Shown here: piece by piece, positions 36,204 to 47,855 of the stretch
Position numbering within the stretch: the first letter of the stretch is position 1
Layout: each line of letters opens with the position of its first letter
Origin: Pseudomonadota bacterium
GTDB lineage: Bacteria; Pseudomonadota; Gammaproteobacteria; Burkholderiales; JAKAFK01
Length of the DNA stretch: 64,000 nt
Assembly (NCBI GenBank): GCA_021817985.1
Contig: JAKAFK010000006.1
Coordinates: forward strand, 1 to 64,000
Direction: 5' to 3'
The notes under the pieces: generated by a model
Told to the model about the DNA's origin: nothing
Seen by the model: only the letters and a program-made list of their open reading frames with translations
Databases searched by the model: none
Translations under genes and position numbers: made by a program

Positions 36204-36755
36204 TCTTTTGCCCTCGCAAGCGCGCGCCCGGGGGCGAGTCCGGCCCGGGCTTGCAAGGCGGCCGCGTGTTCGCGCCTGCGACCCGACGCTAACCAAGGAT
36301 GCCGTCCACCGGCAGCCCTTCCCCATGGCGCGTGGAAATGCATTTCCCTTGCCCCCGGCTCGCCTGCGCGGGGAGCCTCCATCACGCACGAGCGCCGCTG
36401 TGCGCTCAAGCGCAAGACGCGTGCTGGCGGAGGCCGGGCGCATCGAGAGCCCTTCGTGCAACCGATTGGCCTGGCGGTTTCGTAAGCGCCAGACCAATGC
36501 TATAACGAGGTTACGGCGATGTAATCCGGCCGTCCGGTCGGACGACGCGCTGATCGTGTGAGCACTGGTGCAACAGGGGGAACGATGGAACGCTCATGCC
36601 GATCCCTGATCGGCGCAACCTGACGAGCCCAGACAAGAACGCCGCTCCTCCCAGGACAAGGGTTCGCCCTGCCTCGGTGTTTCGTCCCCAGCGAAAATCT
36701 CGGCCGGCCTCGGAGCGGACGCGTCATCGCGCATTACAACACAGGAGAACTGCAG
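36204..36755. other. Intergenic region, no gene recognised
   Basis: 550 bases between the kinase and a small gene. Overlapping frames are low in ribosome binding sites and have no family likeness. A GC-rich repeat (GCCCGGG and CCCGGGC with flanking GCAAG/CTTGC) lies around 36217-36255 just after the kinase stop but has no T-run. Confidence 0.5.
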
Positions 36756-37046
36756 ATGCCTGAAGTAGATACGGACAGGGTGCAAGCTTCTCTCCAGACA
36801 ACCGAAGATGGCCTGGATCGCGTCCTTATTTCGTTTTCCTTGCCCCACCGCCAGCCTCTCCGCCTTTCACCGGAGGAAGCGCGGCGACTCGCCATCCAGC
36901 TCGTCGAACTGGTCCAGAAGTCGGAAGTACGAAGGCGCCTTCAGCATGCCACGCGCCCACAGGCGGCCACCGACGCCCAAGCCGCGGACGCCTTATGGCA
37001 CGTCTCGCCGGGTACGCACCCCGTGCCGAAGCCGTCCGCGAGCTGA
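36756..37046 (+). CDS. Hypothetical small protein, 96 aa
   Basis: Not recognised. A good ribosome binding site (AGGAGA) lies upstream of the ATG, which makes it likely to be real. The sequence VLISFSLPHRQPLRLSPEEARRLAIQLVELVQKSEV has a beta strand pair then a helix; the C-terminal 35 residues are polar and perhaps disordered. It stands alone between the kinase and clpB. Confidence 0.55.
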   Translation: MPEVDTDRVQASLQTTEDGLDRVLISFSLPHRQPLRLSPEEARRLAIQLVELVQKSEVRRRLQHATRPQAATDAQAADALWHVSPGTHPVPKPSAS

Positions 37047-37236
37047 CGGCGCAAAGGACGCGCATGAAAGGACAGGGGCCTGCTTTCATTGGGGGGGGGC
37101 CAAGCCGGAGCGGCGCCTGGCGCGACGGGCCGGCAGGGCGCCCCGGCAAGCGCTGCCGCCGACCGATCGCGGGGGACAAGGCCCGAACCCCGCCACGCCG
37201 CAGCGCCATGACGCCTTGAGCCGACGGGGATCCCGC

Positions 37237-39816
<2,580 letters not shown>

Positions 39817-39854
39817 GATTTTCCCCGCTCGTCTCAAAAGAGGTTGTTATCCCA

Positions 39855-39884
39855 TAAATGGGGGGGCTGGCGACGATTTCAACC
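39855..39884 (-). promoter_or_regulatory. Sigma-32 heat-shock promoter of clpB
   Basis: On the minus strand GGTTGAAA, then 13 bases, then CCCCATTTA. This is close to the sigma-32 consensus (CTTGAAA-N13-CCCCAT). It ends about 40 bases before clpB and fits its known control by RpoH. Confidence 0.75.
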
Positions 39885-40450
39885 GGGATGCCGCCCGAAA
39901 AACCCGGCCGCCACCGACCCAGGAGCCAGGGAGGGCCCCCTTGCGTGGCGAAGCCTGGTCGCCTTGACAGCCTGCCATGCATGAACTATCACTGAAATTT
40001 TCGGCGCGAGATGCGCATGGCATGACTGCGTGCACCGCGCGGACGCACGCCCGCCGCCAGGATCCGGCAGAATCCACCCCAAGGGCATCACGACGATGTT
40101 GCGGATGCTAATGCGAATTAATTGATATAGTATTAATATACCACTTGGCATTCGCGTCTATGCGCGCGATTCAAGCCAAGCCGGGCGCACACGGCGGCCG
40201 GATCCGGCGTCAACGGCCAACACGGCCGCGAGGCGGGTGATGAAAAAACTCTTCAAATTTCGGTTTTGGCTCTGATTTACGACCTTCGGTGACGGATCGA
40301 CGGCTTTGCGACAATTGCAAATCAAGGGATTACAAACGTACCGCGTGCAACAAGCGGCCGGGCTCGGGTGACTTTGCGAGTCTTTCATCAGCCTGCTAGC
40401 CGTCGCGGAACATTATAAGAAGCAACAAGCCAATCAAGGGGGAGGGTGCC
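39885..40450. other. Intergenic region with AT-rich island
   Basis: 570 bases between clpB and a divergent diguanylate cyclase gene. The stretch 40105-40145 is very AT-rich compared with its surroundings (GAATTAATTGATATAG, then TATTAATATA) and is flanked by GCGAAT (40113-40118) and ATTCGC (40150-40155). Otherwise I see no gene. It may hold a promoter or be a former insertion point. Confidence 0.5.
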
Positions 40451-41602
40451 GTGTTGTTTTCACCGCTCAGGCCTACCCGCGCATCGCCGAGCACACGGCG
40501 CGTGCGTCGACTCGGCCAGGACCGCCCGGCGGCTCGCCCAAGCGCGCCCCCGCTCACCGAAGGCCCGGGGCGCAAGGGGCTCCTCGACGATCCCCATGGG
40601 GTGCTGACGGTGAACATGGCGTGGGCGGCGCTCGCCGTTCATGCGGTTCTGGGCGTCTTCTTTCTCGCCGCCGGCGCGAAGACGTTGGTCCTCTTCAATG
40701 CGGGCAGCATCGCGTTATATTTTTCGTTGCCCCCGATGGTGCGCCGAGGCTGGGTGACGGCCGCCCTCCTTCTCGCGACGGCCGAGGTCATCACCCATAC
40801 GGCACTGGCTGTTCGGTTCTTCGGCGCGCAGGCGGACTTCCAGTACTATATTTTCGCGCTGGCCCTTCTTTCCTTTCTTCACGACGGCTGGGCGGTTGGC
40901 GCCAAGATCGGTTACCTCGCATTCATTTGTGCAGCCTACCTCGCCCTGAGCGAATGGAGCCTCACCCACGCGCCCGCCACACTGCTCGCGCCGGACCTTC
41001 TGCGCGTCGTCCGCTCGTTCAATACCGTCATCACCTTCGGCTTCGTCGCCTATCTTGCCCACCATCACGCGGTCCTCGCCGACCGCGCCCAAACCGAACT
41101 CGGCCGCCTCGCCACCTCCGACGCGCTCACAGGGCTGTATAATCGCCGTGGGCTGTTGGACCGCCTCGACCAGGAACTCACCAAGTGCGAGCGAAGCGGC
41201 AAACCGCTCTCGCTGCTGTTGGCCGATGTCGACAATTTCAAGCGCATCAACGATACTTTCGGGCACGAATACGGGGACCAGGCATTGCAGGCGATCGCGA
41301 ACTGCCTGCGTGCAACGGTGCGCGCGCAGGATCTCGTGGCCCGATGGGGCGGAGAGGAATTTCTCCTGCTCATGCCCGACACGCCGCTCGAAGGCGCCCG
41401 ATCGCTGGCCGAGAAATTGCGGCAGGCCGTGTCGAGCGCGTCGCTGGTTCACGACGGGCAGAGGCTGACCATCACCTTTACCGCCGCCCTCATGGAATTT
41501 CCCGCGCAGGGCAGCTTCCACCACGTGCTCGGGCGCGTCGACGACGCCCTGCGGGCCGGGAAGCACGCAGGTAAGGACCGCATCATGGCGATCCCCGCTT
41601 GA
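40451..41602 (+). CDS. Membrane-anchored GGDEF diguanylate cyclase
   Basis: A 383-residue protein. Residues about 55-205 form five to six membrane helices (WAALAVHAVLGVFFLAAG first). The GGDEF domain begins DALTGLYNRRGLLDRL, with ADVDNFKRINDTFGHEYGD and RWGGEEFLLLMP. The inhibitory I-site is RAQD. The start is GTG 40451, with GGGGGAGGG just upstream. It is divergent from clpB. The signal sensed by the membrane part is unknown. Confidence 0.85.
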   Translation: MLFSPLRPTRASPSTRRVRRLGQDRPAARPSAPPLTEGPGRKGLLDDPHGVLTVNMAWAALAVHAVLGVFFLAAGAKTLVLFNAGSIALYFSLPPMVRRGWVTAALLLATAEVITHTALAVRFFGAQADFQYYIFALALLSFLHDGWAVGAKIGYLAFICAAYLALSEWSLTHAPATLLAPDLLRVVRSFNTVITFGFVAYLAHHHAVLADRAQTELGRLATSDALTGLYNRRGLLDRLDQELTKCERSGKPLSLLLADVDNFKRINDTFGHEYGDQALQAIANCLRATVRAQDLVARWGGEEFLLLMPDTPLEGARSLAEKLRQAVSSASLVHDGQRLTITFTAALMEFPAQGSFHHVLGRVDDALRAGKHAGKDRIMAIPA

Positions 41603-41672
41603 GTCGGCGCTCGCCCAGGACCGGCCGACGGCTCCTTGAGTGGGGTCTGAACGACACATAGGCAGGACAATT

Positions 41673-42500
41673 TTGGACAATTCCGTCATCGAACAAAACG
41701 TCTCCGTGGCCCTGGCCGAAGATCTCGGGACAGGGGACCTGACCGCCCAACTGATCGCCGCCGGGGCCTTGGCCCGTGCGCAAGTGATCAGCCGCGAAAC
41801 CGGCATCCTGTGCGGCAGCGCGTGGTTCGAATCGTGCTTCAGAAGGCTGGATCCCACGGTCCGCGTGAGATGGCAGGTAGGCGACGGGGAGGCCATGGCC
41901 CCGATGCAGCCGCTGTGCGAGATCGAAGGTCGCGCACGGGCGATGCTCTCCGCCGAGCGGCCTGCCCTCAATTTCTTGCAGTGCCTGTCCGCGACCGCCA
42001 CGAACACGCACCGCTACGTGCAGGCCATCCAGGGGACGCGGGCACGGATCTATGACACCCGCAAGACCTTGCCGGGGCTGCGCCAGGCGCAGAAATATGC
42101 GGTCCGGATGGGGGGAGGGGAAAATCAGCGCATCGGGTTGTTCGACGGCGTCTTGATCAAGGAAAACCACATCCTCGCCGCAGGCGGCATCGCGCCTGCC
42201 CTCGCCGCTGCCCGGCGCTTGTCCCCGGCGGGCACGCCGATTCAGATTGAGGTCGAAAACCTGGCTGAACTCGAGGAAGCGCTCGAGGGCGGCGCCGAGT
42301 TGGTCCTCCTCGACAACTTCGCGCTCACGCACTTGCGCGAGGCCGTGCACGCGACCGGACAGCGGGCTGTGCTGGAGGCTTCAGGCGGCATCACGCTGGA
42401 GAACGTCCGCACGATCGCAGAAACCGGCGTCGAGCGCATCTCGATCGGAAGCCTGACCAAGGACATCAAGGCCATCGATCTTTCGCTGCGCTTCGCATAG
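41673..42500 (+). CDS. nadC: Nicotinate-nucleotide pyrophosphorylase NadC
   Basis: Quinolinate phosphoribosyltransferase of de novo NAD synthesis. The motif DTRKTLPGLRQAQKYAVRMG and the phosphate-binding EASGGITLENV are characteristic. The start appears to be TTG 41673 with AGGA about six bases upstream, giving 275 residues; GTG 41640 would add 11 residues of poor likeness. It is convergent with thrC, 16 bases away. Confidence 0.92.
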   Translation: MDNSVIEQNVSVALAEDLGTGDLTAQLIAAGALARAQVISRETGILCGSAWFESCFRRLDPTVRVRWQVGDGEAMAPMQPLCEIEGRARAMLSAERPALNFLQCLSATATNTHRYVQAIQGTRARIYDTRKTLPGLRQAQKYAVRMGGGENQRIGLFDGVLIKENHILAAGGIAPALAAARRLSPAGTPIQIEVENLAELEEALEGGAELVLLDNFALTHLREAVHATGQRAVLEASGGITLENVRTIAETGVERISIGSLTKDIKAIDLSLRFA

Positions 42501-42516
42501 GGGCCGCCCCTGCCCC

Positions 42517-43641
42517 CTAGCCCGCCATGTTGCGGCTGATCACCTGCTCGATGGCCGACCGGCTCGCCTCCACAGTGACGGGGCGGGTACTTTGCGCGAT
42601 GGCCGTGTCGGGATCCTTCAACCCATGACCGGTGAGCGTGCACACGATCGTCGATCCCTCCGGGATGCGGCCTTGTGCGAGATTCTTGAGGACGCCCGCC
42701 ACCGAGGTGGCCGACGCCGGCTCGCAAAAGACGCCCTCCGTGCGCGCGAGCAGCGCCTGCGCGGCGAGGATCTCTTCATCGCTGCACTCGTCGAACCAGC
42801 CGCCTGACTCTTCCGTCACCGTCCAGGCCTGCTTCCACGACATGGGATGCCCAATGCGGATGGCGGTTGCAACGGTTTCGGGATGGTCCACCATGGCGCC
42901 GCGAAGGAACGGGGCCGACCCGGCGGCTTGGTAGCCGAGCATCACGGGGCGCTTCGCTGCGCCCCCGCCTTGGTAGTAAGCGCACTCACCCTGGCAAAAC
43001 GCACATGCTTTCGTATTCTGACCGGCGTACTCGCTGTAGCCGATCCAGTGGGCCGTGATGTTGCCCGCATTGCCCACCGGCAACGCGTGGAAATCCGGGG
43101 CCTGTCCGAGTTCCTCGACGATCTCGAAGGCTGCCGTCTTCTGCCCCTGCAGGCGGAATGGATTGATGGAATTGACGATGGTGACCGGCATGCTTTCGGC
43201 CACCTCCTGCACGAGGCGCATGCCGGCGTCGAAGTTGCCCTTGATCTGGATCACCACGGACCCGTGCATCATCGCCTGGGAAAGCTTGCCGAGGGCGATC
43301 TTGCCTTCGGGAATCAGAACGAAGGAGGTGATGCCGGCCCGTGCGGCGTAGGCGGCAGCCGCCGCCGAGGTGTTGCCGGTCGAGGCGCAGATGATCGCCT
43401 TGGAGCCCGCCTCCACGGCCTTCGTGACCGCCATGGTCATCCCGCGATCTTTGAAGGAGCCGGTCGGATTGAGCCCCTCGAACTTGACCAGAAGGCGCAC
43501 GTCCTTGCCGATGCGCTTGGGCAGATTCACAAGCTCGATCAAAGGGGTCGCGCCCTCTCCCAGAGAAATGATGGGCGTGTTTTCGCCCACCGGAAGACGG
43601 CTGCGGTAACGCTCAATCAGTCCTGTGTAGTGTGTTGTCAT
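42517..43641 (-). CDS. thrC: Threonine synthase ThrC with a three-cysteine insertion
   Basis: PLP enzyme that converts O-phosphohomoserine to threonine. GLNPTGSFKDRG holds the PLP lysine K64; ASTGNTSAAAAAYAA and the LPVGNAGNITAHW phosphate loop are normal. Between residues about 207 and 226 there is an insertion, NTKACAFCQGECAYYQGG, with Cys213, Cys216 and Cys220, where most family members have a short charged loop. It could bind zinc or a cluster. It is the last gene of an operon with hom and the alaC-like gene. Confidence 0.92.
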   Translation of the reverse strand: MTTHYTGLIERYRSRLPVGENTPIISLGEGATPLIELVNLPKRIGKDVRLLVKFEGLNPTGSFKDRGMTMAVTKAVEAGSKAIICASTGNTSAAAAAYAARAGITSFVLIPEGKIALGKLSQAMMHGSVVIQIKGNFDAGMRLVQEVAESMPVTIVNSINPFRLQGQKTAAFEIVEELGQAPDFHALPVGNAGNITAHWIGYSEYAGQNTKACAFCQGECAYYQGGGAAKRPVMLGYQAAGSAPFLRGAMVDHPETVATAIRIGHPMSWKQAWTVTEESGGWFDECSDEEILAAQALLARTEGVFCEPASATSVAGVLKNLAQGRIPEGSTIVCTLTGHGLKDPDTAIAQSTRPVTVEASRSAIEQVISRNMAG

Positions 43642-43688
43642 CGCTCTTCCTAACGTTTACGCGTGAGCGGCCACCGGTGACCGCTGAT

Positions 43689-45005
43689 CTAATGGCTGTT
43701 CAGCTCTTCCAGGCGAATGCGGGTCACGGGCCCCAAGACCGACGAGAGCGCCTCGATGCGGCCGATGGCCGCATCGATGTGCTTCTCGAGCGTGATGTGG
43801 GTGAGCATGATGACATCCACCTGCTCCTGTGCGGCCTGCGGCTCCTTCTGAATCATGGCATCGATGGAAATATCCAGATCCGCCAGGATGCGGGTGACGT
43901 CCGCCAGCACGCCGGGCTTGTCGAAGGCCTTGAGCCGCAGATAATAGGCCGTCCGCACCTCCGCCATCGGCAGGATGGGTTCGCTGGACAAGGCGTCCGG
44001 CTGGAAGGCCAGATGGGGCACCCGGTTCCCCGGATCCGCGGTGTGCATGCGCGTGACGTCGACCAGATCGGCGACCACCGCCGAGGCCGTCGGTTCGGCG
44101 CCGGCACCGGCGCCGTAGTACAAGGTCGCGCCGACCGCATCCCCTTTCACCAGGATCGCGTTCATGACGCCGTCGACGTTCGCGATCAGACGCCGCGCGG
44201 GGATCAGCGTCGGGTGCACGCGAAGCTCGATGCCGTGCGCCGTGCGCCGGGTGATTCCAAGCAGCTTGATCCGGTAGCCCAATTCTTCCGCATAGCGGAT
44301 GTCTTCGCGCGTGAGCGCCCCGATCCCCTCGGTGTAAGCCTTGTCGAACTGCATCGGGATTCCGAAGCCGATCGCCGACATGATCGTCAGCTTGTGAGCG
44401 GCGTCGATGCCCTCGATATCGAAGGTCGGGTCGGCTTCCGCATAGCCTAGCCGCTGCGCCTCGCTCAGGACGGCTTCAAAACTCGCCCCCTTGTCGCGCA
44501 TTTCGGTCAGGATGAAGTTGCTGGTGCCGTTGATGATCCCGGCGATCCATTCGATGCGGTTGGCGGTCAGTCCCTCGCGCAATGCCTTGATGATCGGGAT
44601 GCCGCCCGCCACTGCAGCCTCGAATGCGACCATGACGCCCCGCTTCTGCGCAGCGGCGAAGATCTCATTGCCATGAAGGGCCACCAGCGCCTTGTTCGCG
44701 GTCACCACGTGCTTGCCGTTCTCGATCGCCGCAAGCACGAGTGCCTTGGCCGGATCCAGCCCGCCGATCAGCTCCACGACGATGTCGATGTCCGGATTAT
44801 CCACCACATCGAGCGGGTTGTCCGTGATCGTCAACCCGTCCCCGGCATGCTTCTGGGCCTTCTCAAGGCTGCGCACGACGGCATTCTTGACGACGATCTC
44901 GCGCCCCGCGCGCCGCGCAATCTCCGCGCGGTTGCGCCGCAAGACCGTGAGTGCGCCGCCTCCCACCGTACCTAACCCCAACAAACCTACATGAATTGGT
45001 TTCAT
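43689..45005 (-). CDS. hom: Homoserine dehydrogenase (monofunctional, ACT domain)
   Basis: Reduces aspartate semialdehyde to homoserine for threonine and methionine synthesis. VGLLGLGTVGGGALTVL is the NAD(P)-binding motif, and the catalytic region is GIINGTSNFILTEM. A C-terminal ACT domain (from about residue 350, VLADVTRILADLDISIDAMI) allows threonine feedback. The Met at 45005 matches the family; the frame opens at 45026. It is 33 bases after the alaC-like gene and 47 before thrC. Confidence 0.95.
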   Translation of the reverse strand: MKPIHVGLLGLGTVGGGALTVLRRNRAEIARRAGREIVVKNAVVRSLEKAQKHAGDGLTITDNPLDVVDNPDIDIVVELIGGLDPAKALVLAAIENGKHVVTANKALVALHGNEIFAAAQKRGVMVAFEAAVAGGIPIIKALREGLTANRIEWIAGIINGTSNFILTEMRDKGASFEAVLSEAQRLGYAEADPTFDIEGIDAAHKLTIMSAIGFGIPMQFDKAYTEGIGALTREDIRYAEELGYRIKLLGITRRTAHGIELRVHPTLIPARRLIANVDGVMNAILVKGDAVGATLYYGAGAGAEPTASAVVADLVDVTRMHTADPGNRVPHLAFQPDALSSEPILPMAEVRTAYYLRLKAFDKPGVLADVTRILADLDISIDAMIQKEPQAAQEQVDVIMLTHITLEKHIDAAIGRIEALSSVLGPVTRIRLEELNSH

Positions 45006-45038
45006 CTTGAGTCCCGGATCTCCCATGCGCTCAAACGA

Positions 45039-46223
45039 TCAGAGCACGCCATCCTTTCGAAACATCTCTTTCAGCCCCTTGATCGCTTGCCGGGTACGCG
45101 CTTCGTTCTCGATCAAGGAAAAGCGCACATGGTCGTCCCCATGCTCGCCGAAGCCGATGCCCGGGGAAACCGCGACCTTCGCATCGGCCAGCAGGCGCTT
45201 GGAGAATTCCAGCGAGCCCAATCCCGCATAAGGCTCGGGGATCGGCGCCCAGACGAACATGGTGGCCTTCGGCACCTCGACTTGCCATCCCGCGCTGTGC
45301 AACCCCTTGCACAGCGCGTTTCTCCGGGTCTGGTACATGAGGCGAATCTGCTCCACGCAATCCTGCGGGCCTTCCAACGCCAGAATCGACGCCACCTGAA
45401 TGGGCGTGAACGTCCCGTAGTCATGGTAGCTCTTCATGCGCGCAAGCGCCGCGACGAGCCGCGGGTTGCCGACCATGAAGCCCACCCGCCAGCCGGGCAT
45501 GTTGTAGCTCTTCGACAAGGTGAAGAACTCGACCGCCACGTCCTTGGCCCCCGGAACCTGCAGGATGGACGGCGCCTTGTAGCCGTCGAAGACGATGTCG
45601 GCATAGGCAATGTCATGCACCAGAAGGATGCCGAACTCCCGCGCGAAGGCGACGATTCGCTCGAAAAACGACAGATCCACGCACTGCGTGGTCGGATTGC
45701 TCGGAAAATTCAGGATCAGCATCTTGGGCTTGGGGTAGAGGTCCCGCAACGCCGCTTCCAGCTCCTCGAAGAAATCCGACCCCGCGCGCATGGGGACATG
45801 CCGAATATCGGCCCCGGCGATCACGGGTCCATAGATATGGATCGGGTAGCTCGGGTTAGGCACCAGCACGATGTCGCCGCGATCCAGGGTGGCCAGACAC
45901 AGGTGGGCGATGCCCTCCTTGGAGCCGATCGTCACGATCGCCTCGCGATCCGGATCGAGGTCGACGTCGTAGCGCATCTTGTACCAGTTGCAGATCGCCT
46001 TGCGCAGCCGCGGGATGCCCTTGGAGACCGAATACCGGTGCGTATCTCCCCGCCGGGCGGTCTCGACCAGTTTATCGACGATATGTCGCGGCGTCGGCTG
46101 GTCAGGATTGCCCATGCCGAAGTCGATGATGTCCTCGCCGCGCTTGCGCGCGGCAGCCTTCAATTCGCCGGTGATGTTGAAAACGTAAGGAGGCAGACGC
46201 TGGATGCGGGGAAACTCTTCCAT
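45039..46223 (-). CDS. alaC: Alanine-forming aminotransferase AlaC-like
   Basis: Class I PLP aminotransferase, 394 residues. [20 protein letters not shown] at the N-terminus, [12 protein letters not shown] and the PLP lysine in [17 protein letters not shown] agree with AlaC (YfdZ). It probably makes alanine from pyruvate, although the hom linkage is common in many proteobacteria and may serve amino-acid balance. The frame continues upstream to 46715 without a stop, but ATG 46223 is the family start. Confidence 0.9.
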   Translation of the reverse strand: MEEFPRIQRLPPYVFNITGELKAAARKRGEDIIDFGMGNPDQPTPRHIVDKLVETARRGDTHRYSVSKGIPRLRKAICNWYKMRYDVDLDPDREAIVTIGSKEGIAHLCLATLDRGDIVLVPNPSYPIHIYGPVIAGADIRHVPMRAGSDFFEELEAALRDLYPKPKMLILNFPSNPTTQCVDLSFFERIVAFAREFGILLVHDIAYADIVFDGYKAPSILQVPGAKDVAVEFFTLSKSYNMPGWRVGFMVGNPRLVAALARMKSYHDYGTFTPIQVASILALEGPQDCVEQIRLMYQTRRNALCKGLHSAGWQVEVPKATMFVWAPIPEPYAGLGSLEFSKRLLADAKVAVSPGIGFGEHGDDHVRFSLIENEARTRQAIKGLKEMFRKDGVL

Positions 46224-46298
46224 GGGGGCAACGATCAAATGTTCCGGACGTCCACTCGCCTGCGCACCGCGCGCAGCCAAGGAAAATCCCAAAAAATG

Positions 46299-46304
46299 TA
46301 TAAT
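46299..46304 (+). promoter_or_regulatory. Likely -10 of the Mth938-like gene
   Basis: TATAAT about 40 bases before the start codon in the divergent region after alaC. No good -35 was found. The gene's GGAG ribosome binding site lies at 46337-46340. Confidence 0.45.
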
Positions 46305-46346
46305 CTTACCTGAGCCCGGAATGGCCCGCAATTTTTGGAGCGATCG

Positions 46347-46718
46347 ATGAAACTGGATCTCGTGGGCGGCGCAGGCAAGCTTTTTTTCACGGGCTACGGC
46401 GAAGGCTACGTCACGATCAATCATCAGCGCTTTGATCGGAGCCTCGTCGTATTGCCCGACCGTCTGGACGACTGGCGGGTCACGACCTTCGAAGCGCTCA
46501 CCGGCGCCGACTTCGAACCCTTGGCGGGGCTCGGCGCGGAAATCGTGCTGCTGGGAACCGGCCGGCGCCTGCGATTCCCTCATCCAAGCCTGACCGAATC
46601 CCTTGCACGGGCGCATGTCGGCTTGGAGGTCATGGACCTCTTCGCCGCCTGCCGGACCTACAACATCCTGGCATCGGAAGGCCGCACCGTGGCGGCGGCG
46701 CTGCTGCTCGAACACTGA
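46347..46718 (+). CDS. Mth938-like (DUF498) domain protein
   Basis: A 123-residue protein of the Mth938/NDUFAF3-like family, function unknown in bacteria; the eukaryotic relative is an assembly factor of respiratory complex I. The pattern [19 protein letters not shown], then [14 protein letters not shown], then [18 protein letters not shown] is characteristic. GGAG precedes ATG 46347. It is convergent with the VOC gene and divergent from alaC. Confidence 0.85.
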   Translation: MKLDLVGGAGKLFFTGYGEGYVTINHQRFDRSLVVLPDRLDDWRVTTFEALTGADFEPLAGLGAEIVLLGTGRRLRFPHPSLTESLARAHVGLEVMDLFAACRTYNILASEGRTVAAALLLEH

Positions 46719-46736
46719 AGGCTTGCGCGCAAGACG

Positions 46737-47132
46737 TCAGCCGTTTTCTTCGATCCGATTGGCCACCTCGATCAGGTTGCCGTCCGGATCACGAAAATAG
46801 ACCGACAGCAAGCGCCCGGCAGCCCCGCTGCGCTCGACCGGCCCTGCGATCACGGCCACCTGGCATGCACCCAGATGATCAAGCACGTCCGCCATCGACA
46901 CCGGCGTCAGAAAACACAGGTCGGCCGAACCGGGCGTGGGCCGCTGCGCCTTGGGCTCATATTCGCCTCCCCAAGGATGCAGATTGATGCGCTGCGCACC
47001 GAAGCATAACGTCGTGCGGCCATTTTCCAAGCGTCTGGCCTCCATACCCAGGACCTCCGTATAGAAGGCCGCACTCGCCTCCAAATCGGCGACGGTCAGC
47101 ACGCAATGATCCAGGCGATCCACGGTGATCAC
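46737..47132 (-). CDS. VOC (glyoxalase/bleomycin resistance) family protein
   Basis: A 131-residue vicinal oxygen chelate protein, usually a dimeric metal enzyme. RLDHCVLTVADLEASAAFYT has the first metal His, and YFRDPDGNLIEVANR the Glu. The substrate is unknown. It overlaps the yrfG-like stop by four bases (ATGA), so it is coupled to the nucleotidase upstream. Confidence 0.85.
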   Translation of the reverse strand: MITVDRLDHCVLTVADLEASAAFYTEVLGMEARRLENGRTTLCFGAQRINLHPWGGEYEPKAQRPTPGSADLCFLTPVSMADVLDHLGACQVAVIAGPVERSGAAGRLLSVYFRDPDGNLIEVANRIEENG

Positions 47133-47800
47133 CGTCCCAGCGCCCCCGGCAGAAGTTCGCCGAAGTCGGCGAGTGCGATAAACTCTTCCGGCGCCTTGGG
47201 CGGCTGCCTGGAATCGGGTCGCCGCACCGAGCGCAGGTGAGCGATTCCATACGCCTGCGCGGAGCGCAACACGGGGAGGCTATCGTCGATGAACAAGGTG
47301 CGCTCGGGCACGAACGGCTCGACCGAGCGCAGGCGTCCCCAGAACTCCGGATGCTCCTTGGGCAAGCCCAGCGCATGCGCGCAGAAAACCGCGTCGAAAT
47401 GCGGCGCAAGGCCGGTGCAGTCCATCTTGAGCGACAGGCTTTTCGCATGCGCATTGGTGACCAGCGCAATGCGCTTGCCGGCACGGCGCAAGAACGCCAG
47501 GAAGTCATGTACATGGGGATGGACGGCGATGAGGTGACGGACCTCCGCCTTGAGCGCCGCGATGTCCAGATCCAGCTGCTCGCTCCAATAGTCGACGCAG
47601 TACCACTGCATGGTCCCGGCCACGCGCGCATAGCGCCCCTTGAGGTCAGCCTGCGCGGCCTCCAGCGGCAAGCCGTGGCGCTCCGCATAGCGAACCGGCA
47701 CGTGAGACAGCCAGAAGTGGTTGTCAAAATGCAGATCAAGCAGTGTTCCGTCCATATCGAGAAACACGCTTTCAATCGCCGCCCAATCGACCATACTCAT
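47129..47800 (-). CDS. yrfG: GMP/IMP 5'-nucleotidase YrfG-like (HAD)
   Basis: A 223-residue haloacid dehalogenase hydrolase. The nucleophile and acid/base are in FLDMDGTLLDLHFDNHFW, which is specific to the YrfG type; motif II is LVTNAHAKSL and motif III/IV is FIDDSLPVL. The start is ATG 47800, with a second ATG at 47794; the frame opens further upstream at 47956. It overlaps the VOC gene. Confidence 0.9.
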   Translation of the reverse strand: MSMVDWAAIESVFLDMDGTLLDLHFDNHFWLSHVPVRYAERHGLPLEAAQADLKGRYARVAGTMQWYCVDYWSEQLDLDIAALKAEVRHLIAVHPHVHDFLAFLRRAGKRIALVTNAHAKSLSLKMDCTGLAPHFDAVFCAHALGLPKEHPEFWGRLRSVEPFVPERTLFIDDSLPVLRSAQAYGIAHLRSVRRPDSRQPPKAPEEFIALADFGELLPGALGR

Positions 47801-47855
47801 GTTTCCCCCGTGCGCCGCGCCTTCGAGGACGCCGCCGATCTCATCAGAATGTCTT

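Noticed and set aside
40158-40388. 76-codon minus frame in the clpB upstream region
   Set aside because: No ribosome binding site or likeness; it is the AT-richer intergenic part.
46224-46715. N-terminal extension of the alaC-like frame
   Set aside because: Antisense to the intact Mth938-like gene and without family likeness; ATG 46223 is the conserved start.
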